A stretch of 28,702 nt of DNA from an uncultured Clostridia bacterium (GTDB lineage Bacteria > Bacillota > Clostridia > TANB77 > CAG-508). The notes below the pieces were generated by a model. That model saw nothing but the letters and a program-made list of their open reading frames with translations, did not search any database and was not told the origin of the DNA. A program made the translations under genes and the position numbers. Shown piece after piece: positions 6,915 through 16,600 of the stretch (position 1 is the first letter of the stretch; the number at the start of each line of letters is the position of its first letter). Location: contig CAKPDO010000017.1 in the NCBI GenBank assembly GCA_934148985.1, positions 1 to 28,702 of the forward strand. Direction: 5' to 3'.

Positions 6915-9098
6915 ATGGAAAAAATAATAAATATAATTTCAAGTGAATTACAGGTAAAATCATCACAAGTAGAAAATGCAATAAAACTAATAGATGAAGG
7001 AAATACAATTCCATTTATTGCAAGATATAGAAAAGAAGTAACAGGAGGCTTAAGTGACGAACAATTAAGAACATTAGGAGAAAGACTTACATATCTAAGA
7101 AATCTAGAACAAAGAAAACAGGAAATAATAAAATCAATAGAAGAACAAGGAAAATTAACAGAAGAAATAGTAAAGCAAACAGAAGAAGCAACAAGTTTAT
7201 CAGAAGTAGAAGACATATATAGACCATATAAGCAAAAGAAAAAAACGAGAGCAACAATAGCAAAAGCAAAGGGATTAGAGGGACTTGCTGAAATTATAAA
7301 AGAACAAAAAGAAACAAAAGATATTTACGAAATAGCAAAAGATTATGTAAATATTGAAAGCCTTTCAGAAGAAGAACGAAAAAATAAAGATAAGGTCGTA
7401 GAAAATGCAGAAGATGCAATAGCTGGAGCTTTAGATATAATAGCAGAAGAAATATCGGATAATGCGGAATTTAGAAAACAAATAAAGAAAATTTGTTATA
7501 GAGAGGGTTTGATTTCTACAAAAGCAGCAAAAGAAGATGAAAAATCTAATTATGAAATGTATTATGACTATAGCGAAGTTATATCAAGAATTCCAAGCCA
7601 TAGAATTTTAGCGATAAATAGAGGAGAAAAGGAAGAGTTTTTAAAAGTAAAAATTGATAAGAATGAAGAAAAAATAATAAATACAATAGAAAAAGAAATT
7701 ATAAAGGGACAGACACAATTTACGGAAATGTTAAAAAATACAATTTTAGATAGTTTTAAAAGATTAATAGAACCATCTATAGACAGAGAAATTCGTTCAG
7801 ATTTAACAGAAAAAGCGGAAGAAAAAGCAATAACTGTGTTTGGACAGAATGCAAAACAATTATTACTTGGGGCTCCAATAAAAGGAAAAACAGTAATGGG
7901 ATTTGATCCAGCATATAGAACAGGTTGCAAAATTGCTGTAATAGATGAAACAGGAAAAGTTTTAGATATAGCAACAGTATATCCTACAGCACCACAAAAT
8001 GATGTAGAGGGAGCTAAAAAAGAGCTTTTAAGATTAATTGAAAAAGATAATGTAAATATGATAGCAATTGGAAATGGTACGGCTTCAAGAGAATCTGAAG
8101 CGTTTGTTGCAGATATGATAAAGGATGCAAAACATGAAGTAAATTATGTAATAGTAAGTGAAGCAGGAGCATCAGTATATTCGGCTTCAAAGCTTGCAAC
8201 CGAAGAATATCCAGATATAAATGTGTCTATAAGAGGAGCAATATCAATTGCAAGAAGGTTACAAGATCCATTAGCTGAACTTGTAAAAATAGACCCAAAA
8301 GCAATTGGAGTGGGTCAATATCAACATGATGTAAATCAAAAAAGATTAGCTGAAAGTCTTACAGGCGTGGTAGAAGATGCTGTTAATAAGGTTGGGGTAG
8401 ATGTAAATACTGCAACTCCATCATTATTAAGCTATGTATCTGGAATAAATTCGAGTATTGCAAAAAATATTGTAAAATATAGAGATGAAAATGGAAAGCT
8501 TAAAACAAGGAAAGAATTATTAAAAGTTCCAAAGCTAGGCAAAGTGGCATTTGAACAATGTGCAGGATTTTTAAGGATTGTTGATGGAACTAATCCATTA
8601 GAAATAACAGCAGTTCACCCAGAAAGTTATGATGCAGCAGAAAAGTTACTTGAAAGTGTTGGTTTTGAAAAAGAAGACTTAAGAAACAAAGATAAAGTTA
8701 TTAATTTAAGAGAAAAATTGAAATCAGTTGATATAGCAAAAGAATCAAAGGATCTAGACATTGGAGAATTAACATTAAAAGATATTGTCGAAGAACTTTC
8801 AAAGCCAGGAAGAGATCCAAGAGATGAAATGCCAAAGCCAATTTTAAGACAAGATGTTTTAAAATTTGAGGATTTAAAAGAGGGAATGATACTTCCTGGA
8901 ACAGTTAGAAATGTAATTGATTTTGGAGCATTTGTAGATATTGGAGTAAAATATGATGGACTAGTTCATATTTCAGAAATGAGTGATAAATACATTAAAA
9001 ATCCATCTGAGATTGTTTCTGTTGGAGATATTGTGAAGGTAAAAGTTATAAAAATTGATATGGAAAGACATAAAGTTGGATTAAGTATGAAATTATAA
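6915..9098 (+). CDS. tex: Tex-family S1 RNA-binding transcription accessory protein
   Basis: A 727-residue cytoplasmic nucleic-acid-binding protein of the Tex/YhgF family, which is related to eukaryotic Spt6 and affects transcription. Domains in order: N-terminal Tex helical region with FIARYRKEVTGGLSDEQLR (residues 34-52) and the VEDIYRPYKQKKKTRA block (98-113); a YqgF/RNase H-like domain from about 325 with MGFDPAYRTGCKIAVID (D331); helix-hairpin-helix repeats (about 470-560, GVGQYQHDVNQKRL); and a C-terminal S1 domain (about 652-725, GTVRNVIDFGAFVDIG...HISEMSDKYI). Length and order are full. The start has AAAGGA 8 bases upstream. It is a single-gene unit with its own promoter and terminator. 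Confidence 0.95.
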   Translation: MEKIINIISSELQVKSSQVENAIKLIDEGNTIPFIARYRKEVTGGLSDEQLRTLGERLTYLRNLEQRKQEIIKSIEEQGKLTEEIVKQTEEATSLSEVEDIYRPYKQKKKTRATIAKAKGLEGLAEIIKEQKETKDIYEIAKDYVNIESLSEEERKNKDKVVENAEDAIAGALDIIAEEISDNAEFRKQIKKICYREGLISTKAAKEDEKSNYEMYYDYSEVISRIPSHRILAINRGEKEEFLKVKIDKNEEKIINTIEKEIIKGQTQFTEMLKNTILDSFKRLIEPSIDREIRSDLTEKAEEKAITVFGQNAKQLLLGAPIKGKTVMGFDPAYRTGCKIAVIDETGKVLDIATVYPTAPQNDVEGAKKELLRLIEKDNVNMIAIGNGTASRESEAFVADMIKDAKHEVNYVIVSEAGASVYSASKLATEEYPDINVSIRGAISIARRLQDPLAELVKIDPKAIGVGQYQHDVNQKRLAESLTGVVEDAVNKVGVDVNTATPSLLSYVSGINSSIAKNIVKYRDENGKLKTRKELLKVPKLGKVAFEQCAGFLRIVDGTNPLEITAVHPESYDAAEKLLESVGFEKEDLRNKDKVINLREKLKSVDIAKESKDLDIGELTLKDIVEELSKPGRDPRDEMPKPILRQDVLKFEDLKEGMILPGTVRNVIDFGAFVDIGVKYDGLVHISEMSDKYIKNPSEIVSVGDIVKVKVIKIDMERHKVGLSMKL

Positions 9099-9104
9099 AA
9101 TAAG

Positions 9105-9141
9105 AATTAGGAGTGATTTATAAAAATTACTTCTAATTTTC
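9105..9141 (+). terminator. Terminator after tex
   Basis: A 15-bp stem with two G-T pairs (AATTAGGAGTGATTT at 9105-9119 with AAATTACTTCTAATT at 9124-9138), a 4-base loop, then TT-CATT. It starts 6 bases after the stop codon. The stem is AT-rich, so moderate strength. Confidence 0.55.
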
Positions 9142-9240
9142 ATTATGTACAGTTAACTAAACTAATAATGAACTAGAAAAGGTGTAAAATGGTATGACTT
9201 TGTTATAAAATAAAAAATTAAACATAAATATGAAAAAATA

Positions 9241-9269
9241 TTGCAATTTATAAAATTTATCTTTATAAT
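9241..9269 (+). promoter_or_regulatory. Promoter of the HD-GYP response regulator
   Basis: TTGCAA at 9241-9246, a 17-base spacer and consensus TATAAT at 9264-9269. The ribosome-binding site AAGGAGG follows at 9281-9287. Confidence 0.6.
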
Positions 9270-9294
9270 GAGGGTATATTAAGGAGGAAAACAA

Positions 9295-10368
9295 ATGAGA
9301 ATAGGGAACATACAAAATGCTGAAAACAGCCATAACAATACATATAAAATCCTTGCTGTAGATGACGAAGCAGGAATAATAGATTCTTTATCAATCTTTT
9401 TAAAAAGGTCAGGATATTCGTTTACAGGAATAACAGACCCAGTAGAAGCTATAGAAAGAATAAAGACTGAACATTTTGACTTGCTACTATTAGACTTCAT
9501 TATGACACCACTTCACGGAGACCAAGTAGTTGAAGAAGTAAGAAAATTTAATAAAGAACTTTACATTTTATTACTTACCGGTCATAAGGATTTAGCACCT
9601 CCATTGGAAACAATAAAAAGACTAGACATTCAAGGATATTGTGAAAAAAGTGATAAATTTGACCAATTATTATTATTGATTGAATCTGGAATAAAGTCAG
9701 TAGAACAAATGCGCCAAATAAAAGCAATAAATGCAAAATTAGCTGATACATTTAAGCAATTAGAACAAGCTTACATGGAAAGTATTCAAACTGTAAGATA
9801 TACAGTTGAGGCAAAAGACACATATACAAGAGGTCATTCAGATAGGGTATCTGAGTATTCTGTATTAATTGGCGAAAAATTAGGTTTACCAGAAGAAGAT
9901 ATAAAAAGACTGAGAATAGGTGGATTATTTCATGACGTAGGAAAAATTGGGGTCCCTGATAATATATTACAAAAAAATGGAAAACTATCAGAAGACGAAT
10001 ATTCAGAAATAAAAAACCATCCTACAATTGGCGCTCATATTTTATCAACAGCATCAATATTTAAAGATATTTTGCCAATTGTAAAATATCATCATGAAAG
10101 ATATGATGGTAGGGGATATCCTGAAATGCTAAAAGGAGAAGATATACCATATTTAGCAAGAATTACCGCAATTGCGGATACTTTTGATGCTATGACGTCA
10201 AAAAGAGTATACAGAGATTCACTCCCACTTGAAAATGTAATAGAAGAATTTAAGCGCTGCAGGGGAACACAATTTGACCCTGAACTTGACGACGTATTTT
10301 TAGATATTTTAGAAAATGACTATGAAAAAATAAAAGAAATTCAAGAAAAATATCAGGCACAAATATAA
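9295..10368 (+). CDS. Response regulator with HD-GYP output domain
   Basis: A 357-residue cytoplasmic protein. An N-terminal receiver domain (about 17-132) has the acidic pocket VDDE (22-25), the phospho-acceptor D67 in LLLLDFIMTP and T95 in LLLTGH. A helical linker (133-165) leads to an HD-GYP domain (about 166-345) with RGHSDRVSEYS, the metal-binding HD pair H213-D214 in LFHDVGKIG, and HHERYDGRGYPE (266-277; GYP 274-276). All hallmark residues are intact, so it should be active. Known HD-GYP proteins hydrolyse cyclic di-GMP (or related dinucleotides), so phosphorylation likely controls local c-di-GMP breakdown. It converges with the histidine kinase at 10442-12250, its most likely partner, although they are not in one operon. 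No DNA-binding domain is present. Confidence 0.92.
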   Translation: MRIGNIQNAENSHNNTYKILAVDDEAGIIDSLSIFLKRSGYSFTGITDPVEAIERIKTEHFDLLLLDFIMTPLHGDQVVEEVRKFNKELYILLLTGHKDLAPPLETIKRLDIQGYCEKSDKFDQLLLLIESGIKSVEQMRQIKAINAKLADTFKQLEQAYMESIQTVRYTVEAKDTYTRGHSDRVSEYSVLIGEKLGLPEEDIKRLRIGGLFHDVGKIGVPDNILQKNGKLSEDEYSEIKNHPTIGAHILSTASIFKDILPIVKYHHERYDGRGYPEMLKGEDIPYLARITAIADTFDAMTSKRVYRDSLPLENVIEEFKRCRGTQFDPELDDVFLDILENDYEKIKEIQEKYQAQI

Positions 10369-10375
10369 ATTTTGT

Positions 10376-10414
10376 AAAAAGCTCGTTTCTTTGTAAAAAA
10401 GAAACGAGCTTTTT
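10376..10414. terminator. Bidirectional terminator between the HD-GYP regulator and the histidine kinase
   Basis: A perfect 16-bp inverted repeat (AAAAAGCTCGTTTCTT 10376-10391 with AAGAAACGAGCTTTTT 10399-10414) and a 7-base loop. The A/T ends serve as U tracts in either direction, and it lies between two convergent stop codons. Confidence 0.9.
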
Positions 10415-10441
10415 GCGAAATGATACAATCTTTATAAAAAA

Positions 10442-12250
10442 TTATAAAGGCAAAATAATGTTAAATTTAGTTCCTTTACCTTCTTCAGATTCGAAGGTAA
10501 TATTTCCATTAAAATGAGCTTTAATTGTCGAATAAGACATATAGAGTCCAAGTCCAGTACCATTTTTTCCTTTTGTTGTAATCATTTCCTTAAATAGCTT
10601 ATCTTTAACTTTTTGAGGTAATCCATTTGCATGATCTTCAATAGAAATAATAAGGTTATTATTATCCAAATTAAAATCAAGATTGATTTCTTCCTCTGTT
10701 TTACCATTATAAGCCTGAATAGCATTAGAAATCATATTATTAATAACTTGAACTAAGCTATTGACATCTCCATGTATAACAATTTTGTTATCGACATACA
10801 TATGTACATTTAAATAAATAATGGCATTTTTTAATTCATGTTTCATCAAAATGTCAATTCTTTTAACAAGTTCTTCTAAATCAAAAGAAGTATTTTCTGT
10901 TTCAGAAAGAGTAACGGCTTGTCCCTTAACGGCTGTAATAATATCAGACATATATTCAGTATAATCCTTTATTTTATCAATCCAAGTTGACATATCTTTG
11001 GCAATTGCATGATGGTCTTCAAAATTAACAGAAGGATTTTCGATAGACATATCATATTCTTTTACTAAATCTGTTAATCCTTCAGCAGCACCAGCAATAG
11101 ACATTATAGGCGTTTTTAAGTTATGAGCGATACCTCCTATAAGCTGTCCAAGAGATGCTAGACGTTCACTTTCCATTAGGCTATCTTGATTGTCTTTTAT
11201 TGTTTTCATATCTTCCATATGTTGGGAAATATCTTTAAATAATATTAGTGTACCAAGATAAGTTTTTCTATTATTTAAGCTACTAAATTCAATATTAAAA
11301 TATTTATTTAGACTATCAAAATGTGTAGTCAATGATTGCATTTTTGTTGTATTTTTAGCTTTAATTAATAGATTTTTTAATTTCTCAGAGTCAAATTCTG
11401 AAATAGTAGATGTAATATCTAAAATATTTTTATCTCTAATATCAATATCTTTTACATGGAATAATGTTAATAAAGTTTTATTAAAGTCAATAATTTTATT
11501 ATCTTCGTTTATTACTAAGTAACCATCCGAAATTCTATCGACAACTCGTTGCAAAGCGATAGGTGCAATACTTAAAAATTTAAATTTAAATATTGCAAGG
11601 GCAAAACAAACAATAGCAGCAGTAAATGAAATTGGTGTTAGGTAAATTGACATTTTTATAATATTAAATGTGCCTAAAATATTAATAACAACAGGGACTA
11701 TTGTTCCAGCAATTAATAATAACGATTGCTGAGAAAAAAAACCAGCATTTTTTATGGAGAATTTGATTAAGTTTAAGATACTTAAAATCAATAGGCCATA
11801 GGAATATAGTGAATGTATGACTGTGTATGGACCTGAAACAGTATCATTTAAATAAATTGAATAAGTTTTATAAAATAAATGATGGTAGTCATTTGTCCAT
11901 AATATGATTAATGATAATATTGGTATAATTACTAAAAAAGCATATATTCCTTTTAGTTTAATTTTCGTTTTTGTAAAGACTATGCTTGTAAGAAACAAAC
12001 AAACAGGCAGAAAACAAGTACCAATATATACAAAATAATCAAAATAAATAGGATTAATATTATATTTTGGTGACAATACAATTTGAAGTAGTAATCCTAT
12101 GTCACAAATTAATAGACAAGTCATTGTTGCAAGAAAGCAAGATCTTAATTGGCTTGGAGCTATTTTTTTATTTATAATTATAGCTAAAATTAAGGTCGCA
12201 ACAAATGATGCGAGTAAAATTAAAAAAGTAGATAATGAAGTTAATAACAT
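10442..12250 (-). CDS. Sensor histidine kinase with N-terminal 7TM region and PAS domain
   Basis: A 602-residue membrane sensor kinase. Residues 1-225 hold about seven membrane segments with WTNDYHHLFY (118-127), typical of the histidine-kinase N-terminal 7TM domain. A PAS domain follows (about 233-345; DGYLVINEDNKIIDFNK), then the dimerisation and phospho-acceptor region with H376 in GGIAHNLKTP, and the ATPase domain (N box NNMISNAIQAY, G1 DHANGLPQ, G2 GTGLGLYMSY). All boxes needed for autophosphorylation are present. The signal is unknown; 7TM sensors often respond to small or lipophilic molecules. GGAGGAG just upstream on the minus strand supports the ATG. It lies directly downstream of the NRPS/reductase, separated by 61 bases containing a 13-bp hairpin, and convergent with the HD-GYP regulator. 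Control of the NRPS by this kinase is a hypothesis only. Confidence 0.9.
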   Translation of the reverse strand: MLLTSLSTFLILLASFVATLILAIIINKKIAPSQLRSCFLATMTCLLICDIGLLLQIVLSPKYNINPIYFDYFVYIGTCFLPVCLFLTSIVFTKTKIKLKGIYAFLVIIPILSLIILWTNDYHHLFYKTYSIYLNDTVSGPYTVIHSLYSYGLLILSILNLIKFSIKNAGFFSQQSLLLIAGTIVPVVINILGTFNIIKMSIYLTPISFTAAIVCFALAIFKFKFLSIAPIALQRVVDRISDGYLVINEDNKIIDFNKTLLTLFHVKDIDIRDKNILDITSTISEFDSEKLKNLLIKAKNTTKMQSLTTHFDSLNKYFNIEFSSLNNRKTYLGTLILFKDISQHMEDMKTIKDNQDSLMESERLASLGQLIGGIAHNLKTPIMSIAGAAEGLTDLVKEYDMSIENPSVNFEDHHAIAKDMSTWIDKIKDYTEYMSDIITAVKGQAVTLSETENTSFDLEELVKRIDILMKHELKNAIIYLNVHMYVDNKIVIHGDVNSLVQVINNMISNAIQAYNGKTEEEINLDFNLDNNNLIISIEDHANGLPQKVKDKLFKEMITTKGKNGTGLGLYMSYSTIKAHFNGNITFESEEGKGTKFNIILPL

Positions 12251-12271
12251 TTTTTTCTCCTCCTTAGTTTG

Positions 12272-12310
12272 TTAGTTTACCAGAAGTAGTAAATACATCT
12301 GGTAAACTAA
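12272..12310 (-). other. Intercistronic hairpin between the NRPS reductase end and the histidine kinase
   Basis: A perfect 13-bp inverted repeat (TTAGTTTACCAGA 12272-12284 with TCTGGTAAACTAA 12298-12310), 13-base loop, one base after the reductase stop codon on the minus strand. It lacks a U tract (followed by CAAACTAAGGAGG), so it is a poor intrinsic terminator. It may be a partial terminator, an mRNA-stability element or a processing site that separates expression of the two genes. A lone TATAAT (minus strand, 12316-12311) overlaps its upstream edge, but I see no good -35. Confidence 0.55.
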
Positions 12311-12311
12311 A

Positions 12312-13676
12312 TTATAAAACATTAATATTTTTAAAATATTCAATATATTTTGTAATATATTCTTTGTTAATTTCTGGCCAGTTAAATCCTATTGTATTTA
12401 GGTATTTGGCACTGAAATTACAATCCATTAATATATTACTTACAATTTTAAATTTCTTTTCAGAATCCAAATCAGTTACAATTCCTGAAATATCATTTTT
12501 TAAAATAGGGTCTTTCAAATAATTAGATACCTTTTTGGAAAATTCTTCATCTGTTACAAAATCAACTTTAATATTTAATTCATTTATAAAATTAACCAAA
12601 TCTATAAATGAAATTAGTTTGTTATTAAAAATATGAAAAATTGTAAATTTAGGATTAGATTGTATTAAATTGATAATAGCTTTTGCACAAAAATCAACAG
12701 GAGCAAATTCTGTAGAATGATTTTTGAATCCATTTTGTATAATTCCTAATTTTATGATGGCTTTTATTCTATTTACAAAAGCATTTTCATTTGCATTAAT
12801 TTGGAATTTGCCATCTAAGTATCTATTAGAAATATTACCCATCCTAAAAATAGTAGCATTTAGTTTATTATTTGAAACTTCATCTAGAATAATTTTTTCA
12901 GCTTCAAATTTTGTTTGTAAGTATGTATTATTCAAATTTTGATTTTTATATAAATCTTTTTCGCTAAAATATGTAATATTTTTTTCTTGCTTTAAACTAT
13001 TTTCTGGAAGCCCTATACCAGAAACACTAGTGGTTGAAATATGATAAAGTTTTTTATTAAATTTTTCACAAAAAGCAATTAAATTTTTAGTACCAGTAAC
13101 ATTAATATTATAAAATTTGTTATAATCTCCATAATGCTTTACTATAGCGGCACTGTTAATGACAATATCAATATCATTTGCAAGATTATTATAGTCAGTT
13201 TCTGATAATCCAAAGTTATCTAAAGTAGTGTCCGCCTCTATAACTTTTATTTTATCTCCAAAATAATTATCATATTTTTTTCCAAAATAGAAATTTAGCT
13301 GTTCTTTTAATCTCAGCATTGAATCTTTATTATTTTTATTTCTAACAAAACAATAAACAATACCAGAATTACCAGAATCAAAATAACTATCCAAAATGTG
13401 AGAACCCAAAAATCCAGTAGAACCAGTTAGTAGAATATTTTTAATAGGTTTTAGTTCTATGTTATTAGAAATATTTTTTTCATCATTATATTCTAATAAT
13501 TTATTAATCTTAGAATAGTCATAATTTTCAAATTTATTAAATCCTTGAACAGTTATACTTGCGGCTTTTTGAGCAAGTAATTTTATTGTTGGGTAAGCAA
13601 AAATATCAGCATATGTAATATTTAAATTTTTATTTAAGGCTTCAACTTGGAGTTTTATAGCAGATAAAGAATCTCC
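12312..13676 (-). CDS. 3' part of the NRPS: rest of second carrier domain and terminal thioester reductase (frameshifted)
   Basis: This frame is open from 13676 to the stop at 12312 but has no start codon near its 5' end; the first in-frame start-like codon (TTG, 13409) lies inside the cofactor motif. It begins with GDSLSAIKLQ, the second half of a carrier-protein motif including the phosphopantetheine serine, continues as a carrier domain (about 45 residues) and a linker, then a reductase domain of the Lys2/CAR type: GSTGFLGSHIL (Rossmann GxxGxxG), VINSAAIVKHYG, ISTTSVSG and the catalytic YLQTK (Tyr and Lys). These domains reduce a carrier-bound peptide thioester with NAD(P)H and release an aldehyde, or an alcohol after a second reduction. 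It is the natural end of the synthetase encoded at 13642-19776. I see no reason to regard it as a separate gene. Confidence 0.9.
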   Translation of the reverse strand, partial: GDSLSAIKLQVEALNKNLNITYADIFAYPTIKLLAQKAASITVQGFNKFENYDYSKINKLLEYNDEKNISNNIELKPIKNILLTGSTGFLGSHILDSYFDSGNSGIVYCFVRNKNNKDSMLRLKEQLNFYFGKKYDNYFGDKIKVIEADTTLDNFGLSETDYNNLANDIDIVINSAAIVKHYGDYNKFYNINVTGTKNLIAFCEKFNKKLYHISTTSVSGIGLPENSLKQEKNITYFSEKDLYKNQNLNNTYLQTKFEAEKIILDEVSNNKLNATIFRMGNISNRYLDGKFQINANENAFVNRIKAIIKLGIIQNGFKNHSTEFAPVDFCAKAIINLIQSNPKFTIFHIFNNKLISFIDLVNFINELNIKVDFVTDEEFSKKVSNYLKDPILKNDISGIVTDLDSEKKFKIVSNILMDCNFSAKYLNTIGFNWPEINKEYITKYIEYFKNINVL

Positions 13677-16600
13677 GTCCTAATTTGAAAAAGTTGTCGT
13701 TGATTCCAATTCTTTTTATATCAAATAAGTTTTGCCAAATTTCGCATAATGTTTTTTCCAATTTTGTTACTGGTGCTACATATTCTGACTGTGAATTTAT
13801 GCTAGGCTTAGGTAATTTTTTAGTATCTATCTTTCCATTTACAGTTAGTGGGAAAGAAGGTAATTGTAACAAGATACTTGGAATCATGTAAAACGCAAGT
13901 TTACTTTGTAAAAACAGAGTAAGTTTTTCTGTATCTATTTCTTTATCAGCTGTAAAATAGGTTACTAAATATGATTTGTTTTTTGTTTTGTAGACTTGAC
14001 TACAACTTTTGAAAATACAAGGGTATTTTATAACTGTATTATCAATTTCGGATAGTTCAACTCTGTAACCAGATATTTTAACTTGATTATCTTTCCTCGA
14101 AATATAAGATATTGTACCATCATAATTCCATCTTGCCATATCTCCTGTTTTGTAAAGCTTAGGGCTTAAATCATTAAAAGTATTTTTTACAAAGTTTTTA
14201 TTTGTTTCTTCTTCATTTGCAATATATCCTTTTCCAACTCCATCACCTGTAATACAAATTTCGCCAGAAACACCAATAGGAACTATATGCATATATTTAT
14301 CAAGTATATAAATTTTTGTGTTTCCAATAGGTCTTCCAATTGAAACAATTTTGTCAAGTTTTATTGATTTTGTATATTCTAAAGCAGTTGAACAAATTGT
14401 AGTTTCTGTAGGGCCATAACCATTTATAATTTTTATATTGGGATTTAGCTTAAAGTATTTATTTAATGTATGTCTTTTTATAGGTTCAACACCAACAAGT
14501 AATTTATTAATTTTTATATTATGTTTTGTTTTCAGCAAATCATAAACTTCTTCTAGAATGTTTGGTGGAATATATAAAGTTGTTATTTTGTTATTAACAA
14601 TAGAATTGGCATATTTTACTATGTTACTAATAATTTCTTCTTCATAAATTATTAATGTTGCACCATTTAATAATGATAAGAATAATTCCCAAATACTAAC
14701 ATCAAAAGAAATATTAGTAGAAGATAAAAGCCTATCATCTGAAGAAATTCCACCAAATAAATCGTAAAAAGAGTGTACATAATTATTTAGGCATTTATGA
14801 GTAATTTTTACGCCTTTTGGTTTTCCCGTAGAACCAGATGTATAAATTACATAAGCTATATCATCAGGATTAATTTTTACATTACTAATGTTTTTGGTAT
14901 TGTTAATATCTTCAAAATTATTAATAAAAACAGTTTGTATTTTAAAATCAGTTGATTTTTGATTTGTAAAAATCAAAGGAGATTTGCTATTTTCTATCAT
15001 ATAATTTAATCTGTCTTTTGGATATCCTACATACATAGGCATATATGTACAGCCAGCTTTTAAAATTCCCCAAATTAAAATTACAAGCTCAATTGACTTA
15101 TTCATAAAAATACCAATAATACTATTTTTAGGGATATTTTTATTTTTTAAAATTTCTAAAGCAATTGTATTTGATTTTTCATCTAAATCCTTGTATGTCA
15201 ATTTTTTACCATTTGCTTCAATTGCAATATTTTGTGGGTTATTATACACCTGAATATTAAATAAATCAACTAAAGATTTTTCTTTTGGATAATCAATTTC
15301 TGATTTATTAAAATCAACTAGTATTTTATTTTTTTCTTTTTGATAAAGCATATCAATATTAAATAATTCAATTTCAGGATTGTTTACAACATCTTCTAAT
15401 ATTTTTAGGTAATGGTTTGCCATAGTATTGATAAAGCTATTTGTAAATAAATTTGAACTATATTCGAAACTCAAATTTATTTTATCATTTTCAGGGATGG
15501 CCTCTAATGATAAATCAAATTTTGCAATTTTACTATCTGGTATGTAATAAGTAGAATTTATTCCATTCAAATTGACAGCTGGGTTACCTTCATTTTGATA
15601 TGTAAATAGTACATCAAATAAAGGATTTCTACTTGCATCACGAGTAATGTTTAAATTATTTACAATTTCATTAAAAGGATATGCCTGGTGTTCAAAAGCT
15701 TTTAAGCACATGTCTTTTAAATATTCCATATATTCACTAAAAGTTTTCCTAAAATGAACATGAAATTTTAAAGGTAAAGTATTTACAAACATTCCCATAA
15801 TATTTTGTGTATCGCTGTTTTCCCTAGCAATAACAGGTGAACCTATTACTATAATTGTTTGCGTAGAATACTTTGAAAGCAAAATATAGTATGCACCCAG
15901 TAAAAACATATATGGTGTTACTTGTAATTCTTTACAAAGGCCATTTATTTTTTTAGTAAAGTCTTTATTTAAAGTCTTATATACTTTTGCACCTTTAAAA
16001 GATTTTTTTGCAGAACGAGGATGCTTATATGGTAAATTTAAAACTGGAATATCATCTTCAAATTTACTAAGCCAGAACTCTTTACTCTCGTCAAGTGCGC
16101 CAGATTTCAAATTAAAATTTTCCCATTCAGAATAGTCTTTGTAAGTAAATTTTATGGGTTCTAATTCTTCACCATTATATAATTTGCATAAATCCCTAAT
16201 TAGAATTTGCATTGATGTTCCATCAGAAATTATATGATGTGTATCAAATAGCAAAAGTCCGGTATTATCTAACAATCTAATTAGCCTAACTCTTAAAATA
16301 GGTGCTTTGCTTAAATCAAATGGTTTTACAAAATCTACAAAATAATTATTTATATTATCGTCAGTTGCATTTATAATATCAATTTTAAAATTAAAATCTT
16401 TGCAAATTTTTTGTACAGGAACACCATTTTCTATTTCAAAATATGTACGTAGTGATTCATTTCTTTCAATTAATTTTTTAAAGCAAGTTTCCAATTTTTC
16501 TATATCTGGAATTTTGTCAATAAAAATTCCACCAGGTAAATTGTAAGAAACCGAGCTACTGTCTAAAATATATGAACCATAATAGACTCTTTTTTGAGCA

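Noticed and set aside
13409..13409. TTG at 13409 as the start of an independent reductase gene
   Set aside because: It falls inside the Rossmann motif GSTGFLG, so such a protein would lack its cofactor-binding loop. The frame is open and coding-like up to 13676.
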